Shown here one piece after another: positions 55,922 to 64,000 of a stretch of DNA of 64,000 nt (its first letter is position 1; each line of letters begins with the position of its first letter). The DNA comes from Denitromonas halophila (GTDB taxonomy: Bacteria > Pseudomonadota > Gammaproteobacteria > Burkholderiales > Rhodocyclaceae). The stretch lies in assembly GCF_007625155.1 (NCBI RefSeq), contig NZ_VMNK01000006.1, forward strand, positions 1-64,000, written 5' to 3'. The position numbers and the translations under genes are program-made. The notes under the pieces were generated by a model that worked only from the letters and a program-made list of their open reading frames with translations, did no database searches and was not told the DNA's origin.

Positions 55922-55954
55922 AAAAACGAGGGGCCGACCTGCTTCGCCCCTCGT
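55922..55954 (-). terminator. Attenuator-like hairpin between tatA and tatB
   Basis: ACGAGGGGC (55926-55934) pairs with GCCCCTCGT (55946-55954) across an 11-base loop. On the minus strand the stem is followed by TTTTTG. It lies about 20 bases past the tatA stop. Partial termination would explain the known excess of TatA over TatB and TatC. Confidence 0.7.
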
Positions 55955-55972
55955 GTCAGACCTGGGGTCAGA

Positions 55973-56197
55973 TCAAGAATTGTTGATCTTTTCTTTGGCT
56001 TCCGCGTTGATGGTCTTGCCATCGAGCTGCTCAGGCTTGGCCGACTCGCTGGTGTTCTCGGCCTCACGCACGCCGTCCTTGAAGCCCTTCACCGCACCAC
56101 CCAGATCCTGGCCGATATTGCGCAGCTTCTTGGTGCCGAAAACAAGCATCACGATGACCAGAACGATCAGCCAGTGCCAGATACTGAATGAACCCAT
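55973..56197 (-). CDS. tatA: Sec-independent protein translocase TatA
   Basis: A 74-residue protein with one N-terminal helix ([17 protein letters not shown]) and the amphipathic helix [21 protein letters not shown] that marks TatA. Many copies form the export pore for folded, twin-arginine proteins. It follows hinT by 10 bases and precedes a hairpin. Confidence 0.95.
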   Translation of the reverse strand: MGSFSIWHWLIVLVIVMLVFGTKKLRNIGQDLGGAVKGFKDGVREAENTSESAKPEQLDGKTINAEAKEKINNS

Positions 56198-56207
56198 TAA
56201 TAACTCC

Positions 56208-56555
56208 TCAACGCTTCAACATGGGGGGCAATACGTCCGGCCCGCCAACGAAATGAATGTGCAGATGATACACCTCCTGCCTTCCGACCCGCCCCGTGTT
56301 GATCAGCGTCCGGAACCCCTCGGTGCAACCCTGCTCGACGGCCAGGCGGGCACCGGTCTGCAGCAGCTTGCCCATCACCAGCGCATCCGCCGGCGCGGCG
56401 TCGGCCAGCGACGCGATGTGCTTCTTCGGGATCGCCAGCAGATGCACTGGCGCGACCGGGTTGATATCGTGGAAAACGACCATGTCGTCATCCTCGAAAG
56501 CCTTTTTGGCCGGGATGTCACCCGACGCAATTTTGCAGAAGATGCAGTCAGACAT
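56208..56555 (-). CDS. hinT: HIT-family nucleotide-binding protein (HinT)
   Basis: A 115-residue histidine-triad hydrolase. The motif HLHIHFVGG (HxHxHxx) is at the C-terminal side and [13 protein letters not shown] at the start. HinT hydrolyses AMP linked to amines such as lysine. It is located between hisE and tatA in the usual betaproteobacterial order. Confidence 0.93.
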   Translation of the reverse strand: MSDCIFCKIASGDIPAKKAFEDDDMVVFHDINPVAPVHLLAIPKKHIASLADAAPADALVMGKLLQTGARLAVEQGCTEGFRTLINTGRVGRQEVYHLHIHFVGGPDVLPPMLKR

Positions 56556-56564
56556 AAGCGTGGT

Positions 56565-56891
56565 TTACCCTGCTGTGCGTGATTTTTTTTCGTCGATGCC
56601 CGATACGCCTTCACGACGACGGAGCTCGGCCAGCACATCATCGACCGTCAGACCGAAGTGCGCCAGCAACACCATGGTGTGAAACCACACGTCGGTGATC
56701 TCCCAGACCAGATGCAGGCGGTTGCCATCCTTGGCCGCCATGATCGTCTCTGCAGCCTCTTCGGCCACTTTCTTGCAGATCGCGTCCGTGCCCTTGGCGT
56801 ACAGGCTGGAGACGTAGGACGCGTCCGGGTCAGCGGCCTTGCGTTCGGCAAGCGTCGCGGCTACACGGTGCAGCACTTCGATATCGATCAT
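56565..56891 (-). CDS. hisE: Phosphoribosyl-ATP pyrophosphatase HisE
   Basis: A 108-residue MazG-like enzyme that converts PR-ATP to PR-AMP in histidine synthesis, step 2. [16 protein letters not shown] is the metal-binding EExxE motif region. HisE and HisI are separate genes here, unlike the HisIE fusion of enterics. Its ATG overlaps the hisI stop as ATGA. Confidence 0.95.
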   Translation of the reverse strand: MIDIEVLHRVAATLAERKAADPDASYVSSLYAKGTDAICKKVAEEAAETIMAAKDGNRLHLVWEITDVWFHTMVLLAHFGLTVDDVLAELRRREGVSGIDEKKSRTAG

Positions 56892-57286
56892 CCGTAAATC
56901 TCCTTCGGGTCTTTCAGAACCGGGTCTGCCGCTTCCCACTGCCCGGACTCGCCGAGGCGCTGGAAGAAACAGCTCTTGCGTCCAGTGTGGCAGGCGATGC
57001 CGCCCGTCTGCTCGATCTTCAACAGCACCACGTCGTTGTCACAGTCGGTGCGGATCTCGAGCACCTTCTGGGTATGACCGGACTCTTCGCCCTTGTGCCA
57101 CAGCTTACGCCGCGACCGCGACCAATACACCGCCTCGCCACGTTCGGCGGTCAAGGCCAGCGCCTCGCGGTTCATGAAGGCGAACATCAGCACGTCGCCG
57201 GTCGCCGCGTCCTGGGCGATGACCGGCACCAGGCCGTGGTCGTCCCAGACAATGTCGTTGAGCCAGCGATTGGGCAGTTCGATCAC
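56888..57286 (-). CDS. hisI: Phosphoribosyl-AMP cyclohydrolase HisI
   Basis: A 132-residue enzyme opening the purine ring of PR-AMP, step 3. Blocks [32 protein letters not shown] and the metal-binding DCDND with the later [10 protein letters not shown] are typical. It starts at GTG 57286, which overlaps the hisF stop as GTGA; no ATG fits. Confidence 0.95.
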   Translation of the reverse strand: MIELPNRWLNDIVWDDHGLVPVIAQDAATGDVLMFAFMNREALALTAERGEAVYWSRSRRKLWHKGEESGHTQKVLEIRTDCDNDVVLLKIEQTGGIACHTGRKSCFFQRLGESGQWEAADPVLKDPKEIYG

Positions 57287-58041
57287 AGGCGCACCTCGAT
57301 GCCGCGCTCACGCATATAGGTTTTCGCCTCGTGCACGGTGTGTTGGCCAAAGTGGAAAATGCTGGCGGCCAGCACCGCATCGGCGCGCCCCTCGGAGACG
57401 CCCTGCGCCAGATGCTCGAGCGTCCCGACACCGCCGCTGGCGATGATGGGGATGCGCACCGCGTCGGAGATGGCACGGGTCAGGCCGAGGTCAAAGCCGT
57501 TTTTGGTACCGTCACGGTCCATGCTGGTGAGCAGGATCTCGCCAGCGCCCAGCGCTTCGATGCGCTGCGCCCATTCGATGGCGTCCAGCCCAGTGTTGCG
57601 GCGGCCGCCGTGGGTAAACACCTCCCACTTGCCCGGCGCGGTCTGCTTGGCGTCGATGGCGACCACGATGCACTGACTGCCGACCTTGCCACTGGCCTCG
57701 GCGACGATCTCCGGATTGGTCACGGCCGCGGTGTTGATGCTGACCTTGTCGGCGCCCGCGTTGAGCAAGCGGCGGACATCCGCCACGGTGCGCACGCCCC
57801 CCCCGACGGTCAGCGGGATAAACACCTGCTCGGCCACATGCTCGACCATGTGCAGGATGATGTCGCGGTCGTCCGAACTGGCGGTGATGTCGAGAAAGGT
57901 GATCTCGTCAGCCCCCTGCTCATCGTAGCGACGCGCCACTTCGACCGGATCGCCCGCATCGCGCAGTTCGACAAAATTCACGCCTTTAACGACGCGGCCG
58001 GCACTGACGTCCAGACAGGGGATGATCCGTTTTGCGAGCAT
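57283..58041 (-). CDS. hisF: Imidazole glycerol phosphate synthase cyclase subunit HisF
   Basis: A 252-residue (beta/alpha)8 enzyme that uses ammonia from HisH to form IGP and AICAR. The start [20 protein letters not shown] contains catalytic Asp11, and the second catalytic Asp is in VVAIDAKQ (about 130). Phosphate-binding [10 protein letters not shown] is near the end. It begins 2 bases after the hisA stop. Confidence 0.97.
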   Translation of the reverse strand: MLAKRIIPCLDVSAGRVVKGVNFVELRDAGDPVEVARRYDEQGADEITFLDITASSDDRDIILHMVEHVAEQVFIPLTVGGGVRTVADVRRLLNAGADKVSINTAAVTNPEIVAEASGKVGSQCIVVAIDAKQTAPGKWEVFTHGGRRNTGLDAIEWAQRIEALGAGEILLTSMDRDGTKNGFDLGLTRAISDAVRIPIIASGGVGTLEHLAQGVSEGRADAVLAASIFHFGQHTVHEAKTYMRERGIEVRL

Positions 58042-58043
58042 CT

Positions 58044-58784
58044 CTAGCCTGCCAGTTCGTCGGCGCGGGCCTGTGCGGCACGGAAATCGAGCGTGCCTTC
58101 GTAGATGGCCCGACCGGTAATCGCACCGGTCACGCCCTCGTGCTCGACCGCGCACAGCGCCTCGATGTCGGTCATCGACGCGATGCCGCCGCTGGCAATC
58201 ACCGGAATGCGCAGCGCCTGGGCGAGTCGCACCGTGGCCTCGACGTTCACGCCGGAGAGCATGCCGTCGCGGCCGATGTCGGTGTAGATCACGCCTTCCA
58301 CGCCGTAATCCTCGAATTTCAGGGCCAGATCCACCACGTCATGGCCTGTCAGCTTCGACCAGCCATCGACCGCGACTTTGCCATCCTTGGCGTCGAGGCC
58401 CACGATGATGTGACCCGGGAAGGCGCTGCAGGCATCCTGCAGAAAGCCGGGATTCTTGACCGCAGCGGTACCGATGATCACGTAGCTGATGCCGTCGTCG
58501 AGGTAGCGCTCAATGGTTTCGAGGTCGCGAATACCGCCGCCGAGTTGCACCGGAATGTCATCGCCCACGGCCTGAACGATCTGCTTGATCGCCTTTTCGT
58601 TGACCGGTTTGCCGGCAAACGCACCATTGAGATCTACCAGGTGCAAACGACGCGCGCCCTGGTCGAGCCAATGCCGGGCGGTCGCGCCCGGATCTTCGGA
58701 GAACACGGTGGCATCGTCCATCTCGCCCTGTTTGAGGCGGACGCAATGACCATCCTTGAGGTCGATAGCAGGTATGAGCAGCAT
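58044..58784 (-). CDS. hisA: ProFAR isomerase HisA
   Basis: A 246-residue (beta/alpha)8 isomerase, step 4 of histidine synthesis. The start [20 protein letters not shown] has catalytic Asp8, and the second, [13 protein letters not shown], is near residue 130. It follows hisH after 47 bases, and hisF follows after 2 bases. Confidence 0.97.
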   Translation of the reverse strand: MLLIPAIDLKDGHCVRLKQGEMDDATVFSEDPGATARHWLDQGARRLHLVDLNGAFAGKPVNEKAIKQIVQAVGDDIPVQLGGGIRDLETIERYLDDGISYVIIGTAAVKNPGFLQDACSAFPGHIIVGLDAKDGKVAVDGWSKLTGHDVVDLALKFEDYGVEGVIYTDIGRDGMLSGVNVEATVRLAQALRIPVIASGGIASMTDIEALCAVEHEGVTGAITGRAIYEGTLDFRAAQARADELAG

Positions 58785-58831
58785 ACGAGTAGGGCCGTCT
58801 AGACGTGAGAAGAAATCGTGCTGGCGCCCGC

Positions 58832-59470
58832 TTACGGGTTCCAGTGCATGAAGTTGGTGAGCAGTTGCAAGCCGGCGCGTGCGCTCTTTTCCGGATGGAA
58901 CTGCACCGCAAAAATGTTATCCCGTGCCACGGCACTGGTAAAGCGCACGCCGTAATCCGTGTGGGCTGCGATCACCGAATCGTCGGCCGAATCGACGTAA
59001 TAACTGTGCACGAAATAAAACCGGTCACCATCGGGGATGTCGCGCCACAGCGGGTGTTCGCGGTGATGCCACACCTCGTTCCAGCCCATGTGCGGCACCT
59101 TCAGGCGCAGCCCGGCGGCATCCACCATTTTTTCGTCGGGGAAGCGGCGCACCTGGCCGGCAAAAATGCCGAGGCCGGGGACGTCGCCTTCCTGGCTGTG
59201 ATCGAACAACATCTGCTGGCCGATGCAAATGCCGAGAAACGGCTTTTTTGCCGCCGCCTCGACCACGGCCTGATGCAGACCGCGGCCTTCAAGCTCGGCG
59301 ATACAGTCGGGCATCGCGCCCTGACCGGGAAACACCACGCGCTCGGCACGCATGACCACCTCCGGATCATCGGTCACCCGCACGATCGCGCCACCGGCAA
59401 CGTGCTCAATTGCCTTCTCTACCGAACGCAGGTTGCCCATGCCGTAGTCGATGACGGCCACATCAGTCAT
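58832..59470 (-). CDS. hisH: Imidazole glycerol phosphate synthase glutaminase subunit HisH
   Basis: A 212-residue class I glutamine amidotransferase that feeds ammonia to HisF. The nucleophile cysteine is in [10 protein letters not shown] (about 80), and the His/Glu pair is in VQFHPEKS near the C-terminus. ATG 59470 starts [16 protein letters not shown], the family N-terminus. It lies 36 bases after hisB. Confidence 0.96.
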   Translation of the reverse strand: MTDVAVIDYGMGNLRSVEKAIEHVAGGAIVRVTDDPEVVMRAERVVFPGQGAMPDCIAELEGRGLHQAVVEAAAKKPFLGICIGQQMLFDHSQEGDVPGLGIFAGQVRRFPDEKMVDAAGLRLKVPHMGWNEVWHHREHPLWRDIPDGDRFYFVHSYYVDSADDSVIAAHTDYGVRFTSAVARDNIFAVQFHPEKSARAGLQLLTNFMHWNP

Positions 59471-59506
59471 GGTTTTGCTCGCACACAAATAAGGAGGGGC
59501 AGAAAA

Positions 59507-60094
59507 TCAGAGTGCGCCCTTGGTTGAAGGCACTACGCCGGCCAGACGCGGGTCCACCTCGGCCGCCGCACGCAGGGCGCGGCCAAAGGCCTTGAAGATG
59601 GTTTCGCACTGGTGATGCGCATTGTCACCGCGCAGGTTGTCGATATGCAGCGACACGCCAGCGTGATTGACGAAGCCCTGGAAGAACTCACGTGCCAGGT
59701 CGACATCGAAATTGCCGATGCGGGCTCGGGTGTATTCAACGAAATAATGCAGCCCGGGGCGGCCGGAGAAATCGACCACCACCCGCGACAGCGCCTCGTC
59801 GAGCGGCACATAGGCGTGACCGTAGCGGCGAATGCCCTTCTTGTCGCCCAGCGCCTTGGCAAAGGCCTGACCCAGGGTGATACCAACATCCTCAACGGTG
59901 TGATGATCGTCAATGTAGGTGTCGCCGTCGCAATGGATGGCCAGGTCGATCACGCCGTGGCGGGCGATCTGGTCAAGCATGTGATCCAGAAACGGCACGC
60001 CGGTGTTCAACTCGGCCGCGCCGGTGCCATCGAGATTGATCCGCACCGAAATCTTGGTTTCGAGGGTATTACGGGTAACGTCGGCTTGCCGCAT
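59507..60094 (-). CDS. hisB: Imidazoleglycerol-phosphate dehydratase HisB (monofunctional)
   Basis: A 195-residue dehydratase without the histidinol-phosphatase domain found in enterics. Manganese-binding histidine blocks are [20 protein letters not shown] and [16 protein letters not shown]. Start ATG 60094 gives [15 protein letters not shown]; upstream in-frame sequence is not family-like. It is head-to-head with hisC across 112 bases, an unusual arrangement. A promoter must lie in this gap or upstream, as the his genes ahead of it are interrupted by inverted hisC. Confidence 0.96.
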   Translation of the reverse strand: MRQADVTRNTLETKISVRINLDGTGAAELNTGVPFLDHMLDQIARHGVIDLAIHCDGDTYIDDHHTVEDVGITLGQAFAKALGDKKGIRRYGHAYVPLDEALSRVVVDFSGRPGLHYFVEYTRARIGNFDVDLAREFFQGFVNHAGVSLHIDNLRGDNAHHQCETIFKAFGRALRAAAEVDPRLAGVVPSTKGAL

Positions 60095-60206
60095 GATGGT
60101 GGCTTCCGGGCGTTGGGGCACCCGGCCAATACTGATGATTAAGGCGGCCATGATACCATCGCCTACGCCGAGTTTGTCTCTTTCACTGCCCGCTAAAACC
60201 CACGCC

Positions 60207-61259
60207 ATGAGCCGATTCTGGAGCGACACCGCCCGCCGTTTGACACCCTACGTCCCGGGCGAGCAGCCCAAGCTGGACAAGCTGGTCAAACTCAACACCA
60301 ATGAAAGCCCCTACGGCCCGTCACCGCGCGCCGTCGAGGCGATCCAGCACGCCGCCAGCGAGGATCTGCGCCGCTACCCCGACCCGAACTCCGACGCGCT
60401 CAAAGCCGCGCTGGCGCGCTATCACAGCGTCAGCCCGGCGCAGGTGTTTGTCGGCAATGGCTCGGACGAAGTGCTCGCGCATGCCTTCATTGCGCTGCTC
60501 AAGCACGCCGCGCCCCTGCGTTTTCCCGACATCACCTACAGCTTCTACCCGGTGTATTGCGGGCTGTTCGACATCGCCCACACGCCGATCCCGCTAACCG
60601 ACAGCCTCGAAATTGACCCCGCCGACTACGCCGCCGGCGGCCCCATCATTTTCCCGAACCCGAATGCGCCGACCGGCCGTCTGCTGGCGATCGACGCCGT
60701 CGAGGCCATCCTCGCGGCGAACCCGGACGTACCGGTGGTGGTGGACGAGGCCTATATCGACTACGGCGGCGAGTCGGCCATCCCGCTGGTCGATCGCCAC
60801 CCCAATCTGCTGGTCACCCGCACCTTTTCGAAGTCACGCGCACTCGCCGGATTGCGTGTCGGCTATGCCATCGGCAGCGCCGAGTTGATCGAGGGGCTGG
60901 AGCGGGTCAAGAACAGCTTCAATTCCTACCCGCTGGGCCGTCCGGCGCAGGCCGGCGCGATCGCCTCGGTCGAGGATGAACCCCATTTTCGCGACAGCTG
61001 CGCCCGCGTCATCGCCACCCGCGAGTGGCTCGACCAGGCGCTGACCGCGCTGGGCTTCGAGGTGCTGCCCTCGGCGGCAAACTTTGTCTTTGCCCGACAC
61101 CCGGCGCATGCAGGCGCCACGCTGGCCGCCGCGCTGCGCGAACAGGCGATCATCGTTCGTCACTTCAAACTGCCGCGCATCGACGACTACCTGCGCATCA
61201 CTGTCGGCACTGACGAGGAATGCGCCGCGCTGGTCGACGCACTCAAAGCGCTGGTGTAA
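60207..61259 (+). CDS. hisC: Histidinol-phosphate aminotransferase HisC, inverted within the his cluster
   Basis: A 350-residue PLP enzyme (fold type I) for step 7. [13 protein letters not shown], the FPNPNAPTG motif, DEAYIDYG and the PLP lysine in [16 protein letters not shown] (Lys209) are complete, so the gene looks functional. It is the only his gene here on the + strand; hisG and hisD upstream and hisB onward are on the minus strand. The place between hisD and hisB is the usual one, so a single-gene inversion is the simplest explanation. ATG 60207 has no strong ribosome site visible. Confidence 0.95.
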   Translation: MSRFWSDTARRLTPYVPGEQPKLDKLVKLNTNESPYGPSPRAVEAIQHAASEDLRRYPDPNSDALKAALARYHSVSPAQVFVGNGSDEVLAHAFIALLKHAAPLRFPDITYSFYPVYCGLFDIAHTPIPLTDSLEIDPADYAAGGPIIFPNPNAPTGRLLAIDAVEAILAANPDVPVVVDEAYIDYGGESAIPLVDRHPNLLVTRTFSKSRALAGLRVGYAIGSAELIEGLERVKNSFNSYPLGRPAQAGAIASVEDEPHFRDSCARVIATREWLDQALTALGFEVLPSAANFVFARHPAHAGATLAAALREQAIIVRHFKLPRIDDYLRITVGTDEECAALVDALKALV

Positions 61260-61277
61260 CGCCGCCGGCGTCAACGG

Positions 61278-61304
61278 CAACAGGCCGCATGCAGCGGCCT
61301 GTTG
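61278..61304 (+). terminator. Hairpin after hisC, possible terminator
   Basis: CAACAGGCCGC (61278-61288) pairs with GCGGCCTGTTG (61294-61304) over a five-base loop. It lies 18 bases past the hisC stop. Only a short TG-rich tail follows, so termination may be incomplete or Rho-assisted. Confidence 0.5.
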
Positions 61305-61334
61305 TGTGATCGGGGCAAGCCGAATCAGCCTGCC

Positions 61335-61463
61335 GTAGCCCGGATGCAGCGCAGCGGAATCCGGGGCCACCGGCCCGGCCGGGCACACCGCCCCGCATCG
61401 AAAAACCCTTCCCGACCACCACACCAGCCCCGGATTCCGGCCTTTGGCCTGTATCCGGGCTAC
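61335..61463. repeat. Inverted pair of REP-like repeat units between hisC and hisD
   Basis: A unit starting GTAGCCCGGATGCAGCGCAG and running to 61366 is matched by an inverted copy at 61428-61463 (start GTAGCCCGGATACAGG on the minus strand, both ending in GGAATCCGGGG). About 61 bases separate them. Units of this sort, GTAGCCCGGAT...GGAATCCGGGG, are scattered in intergenic DNA of many beta- and gammaproteobacteria. The right unit covers the hisD stop codon. They could fold as one long stem-loop. Confidence 0.75.
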
Positions 61464-62767
61464 GCTTTCACCCGATAGCGCGCCGACGCCGCGTGCGCCT
61501 GCAAGCCCTCGCCGTCGGCGAGCGTCGCCGCGATTGGGCCCAGCGTCTGAGCGCCCGCCTCGGACACCTGAATCAGGCTGGTGCGTTTCTGGAAATCGTA
61601 CACCCCCAGCGGTGACGAGAAGCGCGCGCTGCGCATGGTCGGCAATACATGGTTCGGGCCGGCGCAGTAGTCGCCCAGCGCTTCGACCGACCAGTGACCG
61701 ACAAAGATCGCGCCGGCGTGGCGGATCTTGCTGATCCAGTCTTCCGCGTTTTCCAGCGAGAGTTCGAGGTGCTCTGGCGCGATACGGTTGGCAATCGTGC
61801 AGGCCTCGTCCAGATCGCTGACCTTGATCAGCGCGCCGCGATTGGCGAGCGACGTCGCGATGGTCTGGCGACGCGGCATTTCGGGCAGCAGCTTGGCAAT
61901 CGAGGCGGCCACGGCGTCAATGAAGTCGGCATCGGTGCACAGCAAGATCGACTGCGCCAGATCGTCATGCTCGGCCTGGGCGAAGAGGTCCATGGCCACC
62001 CAGTCGGGGTTGCCGCTGCCGTCGGAAATAACCAGCACTTCGGACGGCCCGGCCACCATGTCAATGCCGACCGTGCCAAACACGCGCCGCTTGGCCGACG
62101 CCACATAGGCATTGCCCGGGCCAACGATCTTGTCCACCTGCGGAATGGTCTGCGTGCCATAGGCCAGCGCGGCGACCGCCTGGGCGCCACCGATGGTGAA
62201 CACGCGATCGACGCCCGTGATGGCCGCCGCGGCCAGCACCAGCGGATTGCGTTCGCCATCCGGCGTCGGCACGACCATGATCAGCTCGCCCACCCCGGCC
62301 ACCTTGGCCGGGATCGCGTTCATCAGCACCGAACTCGGATAGGACGCCCGACCGCCGGGCACATACAGGCCAACACGGTCCAGCGGGGTCACGATCTGCC
62401 CCAGACGGGTGCCGTCGGCTTCGGTGTAATCCCAGGATTCGGCGATCTGCCGGCGGTGATAGGCTTCAACGCGGCTGGCGGCCACTTCGAGCGCCGCACG
62501 CTGCGCTTCGGGCAGCGTTGCCAGGGCATCGTCCAGCGCATGCCGGGGCAGCTCGAGCGCCGACATGTGATTCACATCCAGCCGGTCAAAGCGGCAGGTG
62601 TAGTCGATCACGGCCGGATCGCCGACCGTGCGCACCGCCGCGAGAATGTCGGTGACCGCGTTTTCGATCTGCGAGTCGGTGCCGCTCTCGAAAGCCAGCA
62701 AGGCGTCGAGGGTGGCGAGAAAATCGGGGGTGCGGGAATCGAGACGGCGGATCTGCGATGCGTTCAT
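61460..62767 (-). CDS. hisD: Histidinol dehydrogenase HisD
   Basis: A 435-residue NAD- and zinc-dependent enzyme oxidising histidinol to histidine in two steps. The signature region has [16 protein letters not shown], and zinc and catalytic residues lie in AQAEHDD (His) and near [25 protein letters not shown] is the C-terminal family block. The TAG stop (61460-61462) falls inside the repeat unit, so the final residues may have been set by it. The ATG overlaps the hisG stop as ATGA. Confidence 0.96.
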   Translation of the reverse strand: MNASQIRRLDSRTPDFLATLDALLAFESGTDSQIENAVTDILAAVRTVGDPAVIDYTCRFDRLDVNHMSALELPRHALDDALATLPEAQRAALEVAASRVEAYHRRQIAESWDYTEADGTRLGQIVTPLDRVGLYVPGGRASYPSSVLMNAIPAKVAGVGELIMVVPTPDGERNPLVLAAAAITGVDRVFTIGGAQAVAALAYGTQTIPQVDKIVGPGNAYVASAKRRVFGTVGIDMVAGPSEVLVISDGSGNPDWVAMDLFAQAEHDDLAQSILLCTDADFIDAVAASIAKLLPEMPRRQTIATSLANRGALIKVSDLDEACTIANRIAPEHLELSLENAEDWISKIRHAGAIFVGHWSVEALGDYCAGPNHVLPTMRSARFSSPLGVYDFQKRTSLIQVSEAGAQTLGPIAATLADGEGLQAHAASARYRVKA

Positions 62768-63408
62768 GGTTTGACCGCTCCGGCAAAGGCGTCAATCACC
62801 GGCTGCAACAGCTCGCGTTTGACCTTGAGCGCCGCCTGATTGACCACCAGGCGAGAGCTGATCGTGGTGATGTCTTCGACCGCTTCAAGGTTGTTGGCGC
62901 GCAACGTGTTGCCGGTGGAGACCAGATCGACAATCGCGTCGGACAGCCCGACCAGCGGCGCCAGCTCCATCGATCCATAGAGTTTGATCAGATCGACGTG
63001 CACGCCCTTGCTGGCGAAGTGCTCCCGTGCAATTTTGGTGTACTTGGTCGCGACGCGGATGCGGCTGCCCGGCTGCGAGGCGCGGGCATAGTCAAAGCCC
63101 TTGCGCACCGCCACGCACACACGGCAGCGCGCGATGTTCAGATCCAGCGGCTGATACAGGCCGGCGCCACCGTGCTCGATCAGCACGTCGCGCCCGGCAA
63201 TGCCGAGGTCGGCCGCGCCGTATTGCACATAGGTCGGCGTATCGCTGGCGCGCACGATGACCAATTGCACATCCGGCCGGTTGGTGCCGATGATCAGCTT
63301 GCGGGACTTCTCCGGATCGTCGGTCGGCGTAATACCCGCCGCCGCCAACAGCGGCAGCGTCTCTTCGAAGATGCGACCCTTGGACAGGGCGATCGTGATG
63401 CCGGACAC
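62764..63408 (-). CDS. hisG: ATP phosphoribosyltransferase HisG, short form
   Basis: A 214-residue catalytic subunit for step 1. [31 protein letters not shown] and the PRPP-binding loop [17 protein letters not shown] are typical. The short form lacks the C-terminal regulatory domain and needs HisZ, which is not in the window. Translation starts at GTG 63408 with GAGGAA upstream. It lies 44 bases after murA. Confidence 0.95.
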   Translation of the reverse strand: MSGITIALSKGRIFEETLPLLAAAGITPTDDPEKSRKLIIGTNRPDVQLVIVRASDTPTYVQYGAADLGIAGRDVLIEHGGAGLYQPLDLNIARCRVCVAVRKGFDYARASQPGSRIRVATKYTKIAREHFASKGVHVDLIKLYGSMELAPLVGLSDAIVDLVSTGNTLRANNLEAVEDITTISSRLVVNQAALKVKRELLQPVIDAFAGAVKP

Positions 63409-63452
63409 AGGAATTCCTCGAGTTCGTACAAAAAACGGATTTTACCGGAGCC

Positions 63453-64000
<548 letters not shown>

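Overview
The window is GC-rich, densely coding chromosomal DNA. I infer a denitrifying betaproteobacterium of the Rhodocyclales/Zoogloeaceae type (Azoarcus, Thauera, Denitromonas-like). The grounds are gene content and order: a cd1 nitrite reductase cluster in Pseudomonas stutzeri-like order (nirS-T-B, C-F-DL-G-H, J-N, E), a PEP-CTERM/XrtA exopolysaccharide control module (prsK/prsR/prsT), a his-hinT-tat gene string, tgt-yajC-secDF, a sigma-54 type pilin promoter, FimV, and DUF2322/DUF2889 proteins. I saw no IS element, prophage, CRISPR array or replication origin. The genes are mostly housekeeping, respiration and surface functions.

Layout. 1-2.8 kb: end of thiC, thiS, thiG, then a MocR-type regulator. 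3.0-9.1 kb: a + strand catabolic/transport module (NTF2-like protein, DAO-family FAD oxidoreductase, TRAP transporter dctPQM, secreted double-Cache protein) downstream of the regulator and a large inverted repeat. 9.1-19.8 kb: a minus-strand run of glycosyltransferase, prsK, prsR, prsT, nucleotide-sugar dehydrogenase, Sel1/SLT lytic transglycosylase and trypsin-like protease. 20-32.2 kb: nitrite respiration. nirS, nirT and nirB are followed by the heme d1 genes nirC, F, DL, G, H; an HD-GYP gene then sits in opposite orientation before nirJ and nirN. nirE is divergent from nirS. Three FNR/DNR-type boxes stand before nirS/nirE, nirC and nirJ.

32.2-41.2 kb: an esterase, tRNA-Leu(CAA), queA-tgt-yajC-secD-secF plus a small membrane protein, DUF2322 and purB. 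41.2-46.9 kb: type IV pilin, a GAF-containing PilB/GspE ATPase, a cyclic-nucleotide-phosphodiesterase-like MBL enzyme, an FHA protein and a PP2C phosphatase, all on the minus strand. 47-50 kb: sucCD and a DUF2889 gene. 50.2-54.6 kb: fimV, a Nif3-family protein and a DegS-like protease. 54.6-64 kb: tatCBA, hinT and the his genes up to hisG and the end of murA. All of these are on the minus strand except hisC, which is inverted inside the cluster.

How the parts work together. NirE and NirDL/G/H/F/J/N make and deliver heme d1 from uroporphyrinogen III, NirC and NirN are periplasmic c-type cytochromes, and NirS reduces nitrite to NO with electrons passed by NirT/NirB-type cytochromes. Exported cofactor proteins and TRAP binding proteins use Sec (SecDF-YajC) and Tat, both encoded here. 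The PrsK-PrsR two-component pair presumably controls the PEP-CTERM/exopolysaccharide regulon with an enhancer-type sigma-54 activator. No clearly undescribed system was found. The best leads are the inverted hisC, the three nir boxes with matched spacing, the HD-GYP gene inside the nir cluster, the MocR/oxidoreductase/TRAP/Cache module of unknown substrate, and the GAF-ATPase next to a putative cyclic nucleotide phosphodiesterase.
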